A stretch of DNA of 64,000 nucleotides. Origin: JAHBVH01 sp034437715. Lineage in GTDB: Bacteria; Chloroflexota; Anaerolineae; Caldilineales; Caldilineaceae. The notes beneath the pieces were generated by a model. It was not told the origin of the DNA and did not search any database. It saw only the letters and a list, made by a program, of their open reading frames with translations. The position numbers and the translations under genes are program-made. Positions 32,953 through 41,446 of this stretch are shown here, one piece after another; position 1 is the stretch's first letter, and every line of letters begins with the position of its first letter. Location of the stretch: assembly GCA_034437715.1 (NCBI GenBank), contig DAOTTR010000524.1, forward strand, positions 1 to 64,000, given 5' to 3'.

Positions 32953-32974
32953 GTATACGGTTGGAGTGTACAGC

Positions 32975-34348
32975 ATGGCAAAAACCAATACCGCACCCCT
33001 GAGCGGCATGCGTGACTTTCTGCCGCTGGACCTATTGCGGCGCAACTATGTCATTGATACGATCGAGCGTGTCTACCAAAGTTATGGCTTTGAGCCGTTG
33101 GAGACGCCGACCATGGAACGGCTGGAAACGCTGCTGGGCAAATATGGCGAAGAAGGCGATCAATTGATTTTCCGCGTCCTCAAGCGGGGCGACAAACTAC
33201 AGCGCGCCCTGGAAGAAGAACCCAACGAAAATGGTGTGAGCGATGCCGGTATGCGCTATGATCTAACGGTGCCACTGGCGCGCGTTGTCGCCCAATACCG
33301 GAGCACCCTGCCGCGCTACTTCAAGCGCTACCAGATCCAGCCGGTCTATCGCGCCGACCGCCCGGCCAAGGGGCGCTATCGCGAGTTCTTTCAATGCGAT
33401 GTAGATATTGTCGGCTCGGCCAGCCAGACAGTCGAGACTGAGGTGTTGGCTGCTGGCGCACAGGTGCTTCAGGAACTCGGTTTTGGCGGGGAAATCCATC
33501 CCTTTGCGCTACGGCTCAATCATCGCGGCATTCTTCGTGGGCTGATGGAAGTGTCGGGCGTACCGGTGGCGCTGGAAGGCGATGCGCTGGTTGCGATTGA
33601 TAAGTTGGATAAGATCGGCTTTGACGGTGTGCGTAAAGAGCTAGATCAGCGCGGGATCGCGGCGGATGCTGCCGAAAAATTATTGGCGAATCTCGCGGCG
33701 GCCCCCACCACCAACGTGGACAGCCTGGCTTGGTTGAGCGATCTGCTAGAGGATTCGGAAGCAGGCAGCAAGGGTGTCAATGAGATCAAAACAGTGGTTG
33801 CTTATAGCCAACAGGGAGCAGCCGCTGCCCATCTGCGTGTTGATCCCTATCTAGCGCGCGGTCTCAGCTACTACACCGGCCCGATCTTTGAGATCGAATT
33901 TCCCGGTTTCAGCGGATCGGGTGGCGGCGGCGGGCGATATGACGATCTGGTGGGTATGTTTAGCGGCCAAAGCATTCCCGCCTGTGGCTTCAGTTTGGGT
34001 TTGGAACGCATCCTGTTGCTGATGGAGGAACAGAAAATGTTCCCCGACCGGCTGGCCGGTCAACCCCAGGTGTTGGTCACACAGTTTGATGAAAGCACAG
34101 TTGCAGCTAGTTTTACCTTGGCCCAGGCGTTGCGCAAAGCAGGGCTACGCGTTGATCTCTACCCAGATATTGACCGCTATGGTCGCCAGTTTAAATATGC
34201 CGAAGAGCGGCGCATTCGCTACGCCGTGCTGGCCAGTCCACGCGAGCTAGGTGCCGGTGTCGTCGCGGTGAAAGATTTGGTGAGCGGCGAACAGATCGAT
34301 ATTGCTGCCGCCGAGATTAGCGATTGGCTGCAAGCGCACGTTGTATAG
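32975..34348 (+). CDS. hisS: Histidyl-tRNA synthetase
   Basis: 457 residues. Class II synthetase that charges tRNA-His. Motif 2 region RYFKRYQIQPVYRADRPAKG and EFFQCDVDIVG, the HisA-type LARGLSYYTGPIFEIEF and motif 3 GFSLGLERILLLM are intact, and the C-terminal anticodon-binding domain covers about residues 360-457 (QVLVTQFDESTVAASFTLAQ). ATG 32975 with GGAG 8 bases upstream is preferred to a GTG at 32966. The family D element sits immediately upstream, so the promoter may lie in or before it. Convergent with the luciferase-like gene. Confidence 0.96.
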   Translation: MAKTNTAPLSGMRDFLPLDLLRRNYVIDTIERVYQSYGFEPLETPTMERLETLLGKYGEEGDQLIFRVLKRGDKLQRALEEEPNENGVSDAGMRYDLTVPLARVVAQYRSTLPRYFKRYQIQPVYRADRPAKGRYREFFQCDVDIVGSASQTVETEVLAAGAQVLQELGFGGEIHPFALRLNHRGILRGLMEVSGVPVALEGDALVAIDKLDKIGFDGVRKELDQRGIAADAAEKLLANLAAAPTTNVDSLAWLSDLLEDSEAGSKGVNEIKTVVAYSQQGAAAAHLRVDPYLARGLSYYTGPIFEIEFPGFSGSGGGGGRYDDLVGMFSGQSIPACGFSLGLERILLLMEEQKMFPDRLAGQPQVLVTQFDESTVAASFTLAQALRKAGLRVDLYPDIDRYGRQFKYAEERRIRYAVLASPRELGAGVVAVKDLVSGEQIDIAAAEISDWLQAHVV

Positions 34349-34393
34349 GGCGAGGGGCAAAGGTCACTCGTCTGTTATCCTTTGTCCCTCACC
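34349..34393. terminator. Hairpin between hisS and the luciferase-like gene
   Basis: GGCGAGGGGCAAAGG (34349-34363) pairs with CCTTTGTCCCTCACC (34379-34393) with two mismatches. No T-run; its place between convergent stops suggests shared termination. Confidence 0.5.
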
Positions 34394-34408
34394 CGGAGAT
34401 TGTGCGCG

Positions 34409-35407
34409 TTACCAGGCTTCTGCCAGCAGTTCCAGGCTGTGCATACGTTCCTCGATGCCTTGGGTAAAGGATGAGACCATAATCTCCGCAGCCTCTGTCT
34501 GTTCAATCAATTCTTCAACACGCTTAACCACGGTGCTGGGCGCGCCCATAATGCGATTCGTGGGCATTTGCAGCGCAATCGGCAAATCGGGGTGCGCGGC
34601 GGCTATTTCGGGTGTCAATAGTTGGGTGGGGCGTCCGCTGCGTAGCCAATAGATCATCAACTGGCCGGGGGCGGCAAACCAGGCTGCCTCTTCATCCGTG
34701 TCAGCGGTCAGGATATTGGCTGTAACAATTACATAGGGCTGCTCCAGCGTCACCGAAGGCACAAAGTTTTGGCGATAAATATCCAGCGCTTGCAAAGTGC
34801 CGCCCGTGTCAAAATGGTGGGCAAAGGCAAAGGGTAGCCCCAGTTGGCCGGCCAACTGGGCACTGAAACCACTGGAACCAAGCAGCACAATGGTGGGCGT
34901 CGAGTCAGCCGCGGGTGTAGCTGAGAAGCGATCCCACAGGCCACTAGCCGTACGCCGGTCGCCCAACAGCCCCATGAGATCGATCAAGTGGCGCGGAAAC
35001 TCCTCGGCACCCAGACCGGCGGCGGTGCGGCGCAAGGCGGCGGCGGTGGCCGGGTCTGTGCCGGGGGCGCGACCAATCCCCAGATCAATGCGGCCAGGGT
35101 GCAGGGCTTCGAGCAGCGCAAATTGCTCGGCAACCACCAATGACGGATGATTGGGCAACATCACCCCGCCGGAGCCGACGCGGATGGTGTTGGTCGAGGC
35201 GGCCAGATGGGCCATGAGCACCGGCGGTGTGGTGCTGGCGATGCCGGGCATATTGTGATGCTCGGCCACCCAGAAGCGGGTGTAGCCAAGGGCCTCGGCG
35301 CGTTGGGCCAACAAGGTGGTGTCGGTCAACGCTTTGGTGCTGCTTGTGCCTTGGCTCACAATGGCCAAGTCTAGCACAGAGAGTGGTGTAGCGTGATAAG
35401 TATTCAT
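34409..35407 (-). CDS. LLM-class (luciferase-like) flavin-dependent oxidoreductase
   Basis: 332 residues, a full-length bacterial luciferase-fold monooxygenase of the MsnO8/YhbW-like subgroup. Signatures: SVLDLAIVSQGTSSTKALTD near the start, RFWVAEHHNMPGIASTTPPV, VGSGGVMLPNHPSLVVAEQF and GRIDLGIGRAPGTD. FMN or F420 may be used; the sequence does not decide. The substrate is unknown. ATG 35407 has a modest AAAATCCTT context with no strong ribosome site. Single gene, convergent with hisS. Confidence 0.92.
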   Translation of the reverse strand: MNTYHATPLSVLDLAIVSQGTSSTKALTDTTLLAQRAEALGYTRFWVAEHHNMPGIASTTPPVLMAHLAASTNTIRVGSGGVMLPNHPSLVVAEQFALLEALHPGRIDLGIGRAPGTDPATAAALRRTAAGLGAEEFPRHLIDLMGLLGDRRTASGLWDRFSATPAADSTPTIVLLGSSGFSAQLAGQLGLPFAFAHHFDTGGTLQALDIYRQNFVPSVTLEQPYVIVTANILTADTDEEAAWFAAPGQLMIYWLRSGRPTQLLTPEIAAAHPDLPIALQMPTNRIMGAPSTVVKRVEELIEQTEAAEIMVSSFTQGIEERMHSLELLAEAW

Positions 35408-35810
35408 AAGGATTTTGCCTGATGGTCTAGAAATTGTTGTTTAGGGCGGTACAAAATAAATCTCCGGTAGCTCCGTTCATTGCTGCTACCCTTTAGCCAG
35501 CAGCGGTCAGTAACCGACGCGTGCTGGGGACGGGCCAGGGAGAACGCGGTTTAACTCAATATTGGTGGGCTGTCCTCGGCACGCTAGCCATCACGCGTAC
35601 CCAAAGATATGGGTTATAGTGTATGCCCGTTTCGTCGCCATGTATGCAGGGTTAGATACGATTAGATGCGATCCACCATAGGCCCTTATGCGTCTCTTCG
35701 CCTAGTCTACCACCTTACTTCACAGCTAGGCTAGTTGTCCATTTCTGCATGGATGCAGTACAATAATGCCACCTTTCAGTTTATCCTACTTGATTTACAG
35801 GAGTCCTGCT
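35408..35810. other. Intergenic region
   Basis: About 400 bases. No gene, known repeat or terminator could be supported. It must hold the divergent control regions of the luciferase-like gene and the 72-residue gene. Confidence 0.5.
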
Positions 35811-36029
35811 ATGGCATTCACCATCTATTCTTCGATTGGCAAGATCATGGCTAACGCACAGGCCAAAGCGATTGTCGAGAAGCATCTGCCGGGCGCGTCC
35901 AGCCATCCTCAACTGGCCGATGCCTGGGGTATGACGCTGGGCGAGGTGGCGAGTTACCCCGAAGCTGGTATCAGCAGCGCCAAATTGCAGGCATTGCTCG
36001 CCGAACTGGCAACGATTGCCGACGCCTAA
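35811..36029 (+). CDS. Small conserved-looking protein of unknown function
   Basis: 72 residues. MAFTIYSSIGKIMANAQAKA, then IVEKHLPGASSHPQLADAWG and AKLQALLAELATIADA. The pattern of a helical three-segment domain with HPQL resembles a small domain found free and at the ends of glycoside-active proteins, but I could not name it firmly. CAGGAG lies 6 bases before the ATG at 35811, better than the in-frame start at 35766. It precedes the ABC exporter by 104 bases; no evidence of co-function. Confidence 0.7.
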   Translation: MAFTIYSSIGKIMANAQAKAIVEKHLPGASSHPQLADAWGMTLGEVASYPEAGISSAKLQALLAELATIADA

Positions 36030-36133
36030 CGATCTAGCAAGTTGCCGGTGACGGGTATAAAGATGCGCCGCCCGCTACCTCCTGCTATCAGTACAGTATC
36101 TTGGGCAATTGCCTGACAATTGAGGAAAATTGT

Positions 36134-37135
36134 ATGGCCGAGCGGGCAATTATGGTGAAGACAGCAGGCTTGCGCAAATCGTTTAAGCGCGCCGACAGAA
36201 CGTTGGTCGATGCTGTCAAAGATGTGAATTTGACGATCTATCAGGGCGAAATCTTTAGTCTGCTCGGGCCGAATGGGGCGGGCAAAACCACGATGATTTC
36301 GATGATTAGCGGGTTGCTGCCGCCCACGGCGGGTGATGCCTTCATCGGCGGCCACTCGATTACCAAAGAACCGCTGGCCGCCAAACGATTGATGGGCTTT
36401 ATTCCCCAAGAGATTGCGCTCTATCCAGAACTCAGCGCCCGACAGAATTTGGTTTTCTTTGGCAAAATGTATGGCATGGCCGGTGCCGAACTGAATAAAC
36501 GCGTCGATGAGGTACTCGAATTTATTGATCTCACCGACCGCCAAAAAGATCGCATCGATACCTTCTCCGGTGGCATGAAACGGCGCGTGAATATTGGCGT
36601 AGGGTTGATCCATCGTCCGCAACTGATCTACATGGATGAGCCGACGGTGGGCATCGATCCCCAAAGTCGGCGGCGCATCTTAGATACCGTCAAACAGTTG
36701 CGCGACGAATATGGCATGACGGTGCTCTACACCACCCACCTGATGGAAGAAGCGCAAGAACTGAGTGATCGCGTTGGAATTATTGATCACGGCGAGGTGA
36801 TTGCGCTGGGTACCCAAGAGGAACTGACCCAGCGTGTGGGCAAAGATGATCGACTTGAATTTCTGATTGGCGAGCAACCTGTGCCAGATGCGGTGGTCGC
36901 GCAACTGCAGGCGACTGTGGCCGGCGTGTCGCAAGTGTTGATCACCCAACCAGAGCCAGGCGGGGTCGAGCAAACTGGGCAGATAACCGTCTTTGCCAAA
37001 CGCGGTCGGCGCGCTCTGCCCGATGTGATCAACCTGCTCAACCGTAGTGGCATCGATGTCCACGCTGTTTCCGTGCGCGAGCCAGATCTGGAAGCGGTCT
37101 TCCTGGCATTGACCGGGCGTGCTTTGCGCGATTAA
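36134..37135 (+). CDS. ABC-2 exporter ATP-binding protein
   Basis: 333 residues. Walker A LLGPNGAGKTTMISMI, Q loop FIPQEIALYPELSARQN, signature FSGGMKRRVNIGVGL, Walker B LIYMDEPTVGIDPQSR and switch His TTHLMEEAQELSDRV are complete. The last 100 residues form the DUF4162-type C-terminal extension common in drug/daunorubicin-type exporters. ATG 36134 with GAGG upstream. The two following genes encode membrane subunits, so this is the ATPase of a heterodimeric ABC-2 exporter. The cargo is unknown; drug or lipid efflux are the usual roles. Confidence 0.95.
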   Translation: MAERAIMVKTAGLRKSFKRADRTLVDAVKDVNLTIYQGEIFSLLGPNGAGKTTMISMISGLLPPTAGDAFIGGHSITKEPLAAKRLMGFIPQEIALYPELSARQNLVFFGKMYGMAGAELNKRVDEVLEFIDLTDRQKDRIDTFSGGMKRRVNIGVGLIHRPQLIYMDEPTVGIDPQSRRRILDTVKQLRDEYGMTVLYTTHLMEEAQELSDRVGIIDHGEVIALGTQEELTQRVGKDDRLEFLIGEQPVPDAVVAQLQATVAGVSQVLITQPEPGGVEQTGQITVFAKRGRRALPDVINLLNRSGIDVHAVSVREPDLEAVFLALTGRALRD

Positions 37136-37170
37136 TCGTTTATACTCAAATCACATTGGGAATTGGGGCC

Positions 37171-38655
37171 ATGCGTAAGATTTGGGCGATTGCGTGGAAA
37201 GAACTCTACCGAACATTGATCGACCGCAATTTGTTGTTGATTATGTTTGCGACACCGTTGGCGCTTTCGACGATCATTGGGTTGGCTTTTGGTGGCATCG
37301 GCGCAGATACACCAACGATTGCCAAGATTCCCGTGGCGGTGGTCAACCTGGATCAGGGGTTGGATGTCGGCGCGCTGACCGGGGGTGTTGCGCCCCTTTC
37401 GAGCACGCAGACGATCTCGTCAACGGCTGACGGTTTTTCATTCAATGTGGGCAATGTGATCGCCAGCATTTTGCGCTCCGAGCCGATTACGGCTAGCAGC
37501 ATCATTTCATCCGCGGGGACGAATGTCGATGTCACCGCGCTGACCTGCGACCTAGCGGTGGCAGATGAAGATGCGACGAATTTCCAAGGATCACTCGATG
37601 ATCTCTTGACAACGACAGTGTTGCCCGATCCCGCGGCGGCACGACAGGGGGTGGAGCAGGGCGACTATGTCGTGGCCGTGATCATCCCCGCCAATTTTAC
37701 CCAACGCTTTATCCCGACATTCAACGATGTAGCGAATAGCACAGTAGATGATCCAGCCAACACACTGGAAGTGTATGGCAACAGTGGGCGCGCGCTTTCG
37801 GCGGGCATTGTGCGCAGCATTGTGGAAAGCATTGTCAACCAATTGCTCCAGGTGACGATCACCTTAGAAGCCTCGCTTGAAACCCTCTTGGACACGATTG
37901 ATCTGACGCAAATGGATAGGACCGCGCTGCCGGCGCTGCTAACCACTGGCAACACCGACACCTTCGCCGTGCTGGGTTGTCTCTTTCAGCCGGGCATCAA
38001 CCCGATCCGCTTGCAACAACAACCGCTTGCCGCGCGGCAAGCGGGCAATCGTTTTGCAATGATATTGGTAGCAGTTGGTTCAGCGCAAGCGGTTTTCTTT
38101 GCCCTTTTTACGGGCGTCTTTGGCATTCTCTCGATCTATGAAGAACGCAAACAGGGCACCTTGCAGCGCATGTTGGTTTCGCCAACGACAGGCACGACCA
38201 TTCTGCTGGGCAAATTGCTGGGCAATGTCGTGGTCGTATTCGTACAACTGTTGATACTCTTGCTGGCGTTGACCTTGATCGCCAGTGTGATCCTGGGCAC
38301 GCCGACCTTGATCTGGGGATCAAATCTGCTTGCGCTCCTTGGGGTACTGCTGGCTCTGAGCCTCTGCGTTTCCGGGATTGGCGTTTTGATTGTGGGGCTG
38401 GCGCGCACGCCAGAACAGGTGCAGGTGATCGGGCCCATGGTCAATATGGGGATGGGGGTCTTGGGCGGTGCTTTTGGTTTTGGCTTCTCTTCTGCCGTTT
38501 CTGGGTTTTCGCTGATTTACTGGGGTGTGGATGCCTTCCAAAAACTTGCCGCCAACGAAGGTGAAATTGGACTCAACCTGCTGGTTTTGGTGGGGCAGGG
38601 ACTTCTCTTCTTTTTGCTGGGTAGTTGGTTTTTCCGCCGCCGCTTGAATTTATAA
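37171..38655 (+). CDS. ABC-2 exporter membrane subunit 1
   Basis: 494 residues. An N-terminal helix (LLLIMFATPLALSTIIGLAF) is followed by a large outside domain of about 260 residues rich in Thr and Asp, then a five- to six-helix bundle (AQAVFFALFTGVFGILSIYE, ERKQGTLQRMLVSPTTGT, VVFVQLLILLLALTLIASVI). This is the YhhJ/YhaP-like ABC-2 layout, and RKQGTLQRMLVSP is the usual coupling sequence. ATG 37171, 35 bases after the ATPase stop. It pairs with the subunit at 38783. The outer domain may bind the cargo. Confidence 0.92.
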   Translation: MRKIWAIAWKELYRTLIDRNLLLIMFATPLALSTIIGLAFGGIGADTPTIAKIPVAVVNLDQGLDVGALTGGVAPLSSTQTISSTADGFSFNVGNVIASILRSEPITASSIISSAGTNVDVTALTCDLAVADEDATNFQGSLDDLLTTTVLPDPAAARQGVEQGDYVVAVIIPANFTQRFIPTFNDVANSTVDDPANTLEVYGNSGRALSAGIVRSIVESIVNQLLQVTITLEASLETLLDTIDLTQMDRTALPALLTTGNTDTFAVLGCLFQPGINPIRLQQQPLAARQAGNRFAMILVAVGSAQAVFFALFTGVFGILSIYEERKQGTLQRMLVSPTTGTTILLGKLLGNVVVVFVQLLILLLALTLIASVILGTPTLIWGSNLLALLGVLLALSLCVSGIGVLIVGLARTPEQVQVIGPMVNMGMGVLGGAFGFGFSSAVSGFSLIYWGVDAFQKLAANEGEIGLNLLVLVGQGLLFFLLGSWFFRRRLNL

Positions 38656-38663
38656 TGTAGAAT

Positions 38664-38780
38664 GTAACGATTCCGCCGGGAAAGCGCCCAGGGGGCTCTC
38701 GATCCTGGCGGCAACAATTGGCTCGCCGCCAGAATGGCGGCGTTCCTAGGGTGAAATTATACTTTGGTCTCGATTGTAAC
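38664..38780. repeat. Dispersed inverted-repeat element, family A copy 2
   Basis: About 117 bp with GTAACGATTC at the left and TCGATTGTAAC at the right, and the same GGGCTCTCGATCCTGG / GCCGCCAGAATGGCGGCGTT interior as the copy at 804-914. It fills the gap between the two permease genes of one exporter and is therefore probably transcribed. Confidence 0.75.
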
Positions 38781-38782
38781 TT

Positions 38783-40048
38783 ATGCGCATAATCCTGAAT
38801 ATCGCCCTCAACGACTTAACCATCTTTTTTCGTGACCGCGGCAATTTGATCGGCTTGGTGATCCTGCCGGTCGCGTTGACGCTGGCAGTGGGCTGGGCCA
38901 ATCGCGGCGGCAACAATGGTCCAACCTATCTGCTGGTGGATGTGATTGATCGCGACCAAAGCCCACTTTCCCTTGAATTGCTGGATCAACTGCGGCTGGC
39001 AAATGAAACCTTGGTGCTCTGTCCCCAGGACAACGATGGCGATGATCGTTGTGGCCTGGGCGATGTGCCGTTGGATCAAGCCCTGGGCATAGAACGGGCG
39101 CAGGGGGAGAATACCGGCGGGTTGCTGATCATTCCGGCGGGCTATGGCGTAGCGGTGACCAGTATGCAATCTGTGCAACTTGACTACTATTCCACCGATG
39201 ATCCCGCGCTGCCTGGGTCGGTTCGCCAAGCGGTGGAGAATGTGTTGCAGCGCGTCAATCGCAGTGCCGTGACGGCGCGCGTGGGCGCGCGCCTGCTGAC
39301 CAGCCTCATGCCGCAGTTGCGCGCCGATGCACAAACGGCGACGGGGCAAAGTTTGGAAGCGGCGGTTTATCAACAAGCCGAACTGCGCCTTGCCAACCGT
39401 CCACCCGCGGTGCGTTATGTCACAACCAAAGGCGATGCACCTGCGATCAGCGGCGTCCAGCGTGGCTTTGGCCAATCTGTGCCGGGCATGAGTACGCTCT
39501 ATGTGATCTTCACCGTATTGGGCGGCACGGTGGTCTTGTTGCGCGAGCGGCGTCAGTGGACATTGCAACGGCTTGGCGCGCTGCCCTTAACCCGTGCCCA
39601 GATTCTGGGCGGCAAAATTGTCACCTATTTCACACTGGGCATGATTCAATATGGTATTGTCTTTGGCGCGGGGTTGGCGGTAGGGCTGGACTTGGGCAAT
39701 CATTTATTGGCCATGTTGGCGCTGATGATGGCCTTTGCCCTCTGCATGACGGCGCTGGCATTGGCGCTCGCGACCCGTGTTGCCAGTGAAGGCCAAGCCA
39801 ATGGCCTGCGCAACCTGATCGGCCTGACGCTGGCCCCTTTGGGTGGGGCGTGGTGGCCGTTGGAAATTGTGCCCACCTTCATGCAGCGCATCGGTCACCT
39901 GTCACCGGTAGCCTGGGTTATGGATGGCTTTCATAAACTGATCTTCAACGGAGCCAGTTTTGTGGATATCCTGCCCGAAATTGGCATCTTACTGGCGATT
40001 GCGCTGGTCTTTTTCGGCATTGGCATTCGCGGTTTTCGGATTCAATAG
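38783..40048 (+). CDS. ABC-2 exporter membrane subunit 2
   Basis: 421 residues, same ABC-2 design as the preceding gene: N-terminal helix (LIGLVILPVALTLAVGWAN), an outside domain of about 190 residues, and a C-terminal helix bundle (MSTLYVIFTVLGGTVVLLRE, RRQWTLQRLGALPLTRAQIL, IGLTLAPLGGAWWPLEIVP). It ends in IGIRGFRIQ. Together with the ATPase and subunit 1 it should form a full exporter. The start ATG 38783 lies 3 bases past the family A element, which supplies no ribosome site; translation may depend on the element's right end. Confidence 0.92.
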   Translation: MRIILNIALNDLTIFFRDRGNLIGLVILPVALTLAVGWANRGGNNGPTYLLVDVIDRDQSPLSLELLDQLRLANETLVLCPQDNDGDDRCGLGDVPLDQALGIERAQGENTGGLLIIPAGYGVAVTSMQSVQLDYYSTDDPALPGSVRQAVENVLQRVNRSAVTARVGARLLTSLMPQLRADAQTATGQSLEAAVYQQAELRLANRPPAVRYVTTKGDAPAISGVQRGFGQSVPGMSTLYVIFTVLGGTVVLLRERRQWTLQRLGALPLTRAQILGGKIVTYFTLGMIQYGIVFGAGLAVGLDLGNHLLAMLALMMAFALCMTALALALATRVASEGQANGLRNLIGLTLAPLGGAWWPLEIVPTFMQRIGHLSPVAWVMDGFHKLIFNGASFVDILPEIGILLAIALVFFGIGIRGFRIQ

Positions 40049-40098
40049 GCGGCACGCGGTTGCGTAGATTTACGGAGAAGCGGGAGAGGCTACACAAT

Positions 40099-40171
40099 AT
40101 ATACTCCGCAGCAGCACATAAGTACATTTTTACTCGTGTAAAAAATGTACCTTTATGGCGCTGCTCAGTAT
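40099..40171. repeat. Palindromic element, family B copy 2
   Basis: 73 bp, reverse orientation to the copy at 5153-5227: TATACTCCGCAGCAGCACATAA at one end, CTTTATGGCGCTGCTCAGTATA at the other, with the centre ACTCGTGTAAAAAATGTAC. It lies between the exporter and the deacetylase gene. Confidence 0.75.
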
Positions 40172-40260
40172 AACAGATCTGCGCAAGCTAACTTGGCGTT
40201 TTGGCTTTTCATAGGTACAATTCACCCAACCTTTTTCCACACACCATCGCGGAGTCTCCC

Positions 40261-41286
40261 TTGTCCAAAAGTATCCTTGGCATCGCCTTTATCCTTGGCG
40301 GGGTTCTCATGCTTGGTTTCTTGGCCTTTGAAATGCTGACCAGCCTGCGATCGGGCACCGTGACGCAACTGCCCGCCGCAGCAGTTGTTAACGGCGCGGC
40401 TGCCGACGGCATCTCTGCGACGACGGTGCTCAGCCAGCCAATCACACAGCCCGGCGGCGTGGTTGAGCGCCAAGCCCAGGATTCCTACTGTTTGTGGCCC
40501 AACGACACCCTGTTCGATATTGCCCAATATGCGGGAATCAACGTAGATACATTGGTGGCCTTCAATGCGGACAGTCCGTTGCACGCGGGCAGCACCATTC
40601 GCTTGCCTGTGGGTAGCCTAGCCCCGGCCCAATGGACGCAACCCTTGCCCCCTGCCACCAGCATGGATCAACTGCCATTTGGCATCTCCGGCATCTATCT
40701 GGGACATAACAATCGGCAGAAGCAAGTCGCATTGACCTTTGATGTGGGCTATGTGCCTGAAAACAAAGGGATGATGGAAATGCTGGCAAAGCGCGGGATC
40801 CGCGCCACCTTTTTTGTGGTGGGCTTTAGCGTGTTGCGCAAACCAGAGATCATTACCGATATTTTGCGCAATGGTCACGAGTTGGCCAACCATTCGTGGA
40901 GCCATGAAAATTTACAGGGTATGAACGAAGAGGAACTGCGCTACGAACTGAATCGCACCGAGACAACGGTGCAAGCCGCCGCGCCTGGATCGAGCACCAA
41001 ACCGTTTTTCCGCGCCCCCTTTGGCGCGTTGGATGAGACGATCATCCGCGTCTCCAAACAAGAAGGCTATGAACTGATCGGGTGGACGGTGGACAGCAGC
41101 GATTGGGTGGCAGGCATCACCGCGCAGGATGTGTATAATCGCGTCACCCGCAATGTCTGCCCCGGCGCGATCATTGTCATGCACGACATGAGCCCCATCG
41201 TCGCCGAAGCACTGCCGCGCATTCTCGACTTTTTGGAACACAACGGCTACACCTTCGTGCCACTATCCGAGCTGTTGCTGCCATAA
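40261..41286 (+). CDS. LysM-polysaccharide deacetylase, membrane-anchored
   Basis: 341 residues. N-terminal signal-anchor (ILGIAFILGGVLMLGFLAFE), then a LysM domain (about 73-118, YCLWPNDTLFDIAQYAGINV) that binds GlcNAc chains, then a NodB deacetylase domain. Metal and catalytic motifs: NHSWSH (two His), RAPFG, DSSDW and IVMHD are intact. Motif 1 reads TFDVGY (Asp161-Val162) instead of TFDDG or TFDNG, so the second position, usually a metal ligand, is changed. TTG 40261 has GGAG 7 bases upstream. Likely acts on cell-wall or surface polysaccharide outside the membrane. Confidence 0.9.
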   Translation: MSKSILGIAFILGGVLMLGFLAFEMLTSLRSGTVTQLPAAAVVNGAAADGISATTVLSQPITQPGGVVERQAQDSYCLWPNDTLFDIAQYAGINVDTLVAFNADSPLHAGSTIRLPVGSLAPAQWTQPLPPATSMDQLPFGISGIYLGHNNRQKQVALTFDVGYVPENKGMMEMLAKRGIRATFFVVGFSVLRKPEIITDILRNGHELANHSWSHENLQGMNEEELRYELNRTETTVQAAAPGSSTKPFFRAPFGALDETIIRVSKQEGYELIGWTVDSSDWVAGITAQDVYNRVTRNVCPGAIIVMHDMSPIVAEALPRILDFLEHNGYTFVPLSELLLP

Positions 41287-41307
41287 ACCAAGCATGATAC
41301 ATTTACG

Positions 41308-41437
41308 CCTATTCCAAAAAAATAATGATCCAGTAGGGGCATGCGGTGTGGCGGAAAGAGACCTTGTGTATACCCATCGTTTTACCTCGCCACACCGCAT
41401 GCCCCTACGTGAATTGGATCGTTTAAATTTTGGAATA
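41308..41437. mobile_element. Inverted-repeat element, family G
   Basis: Outer ends GCCTATTCCAAAA and TTTTGGAATAA are inverse. An inner 21 bp perfect pair runs from 41333 to 41353 (GTAGGGGCATGCGGTGTGGC...) and from 41388 to 41408. The GTAGGGGC core also occurs in family E elements. It lies between two convergent stops. Confidence 0.7.
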
Positions 41438-41446
41438 ACCTTACGC

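Noticed and set aside
34501..34900. Possible CRISPR or tandem arrays in the hisS to luciferase-like region and elsewhere
   Set aside because: No regularly spaced repeats with unique spacers were seen anywhere in the window; repeats are tandem or dispersed elements.
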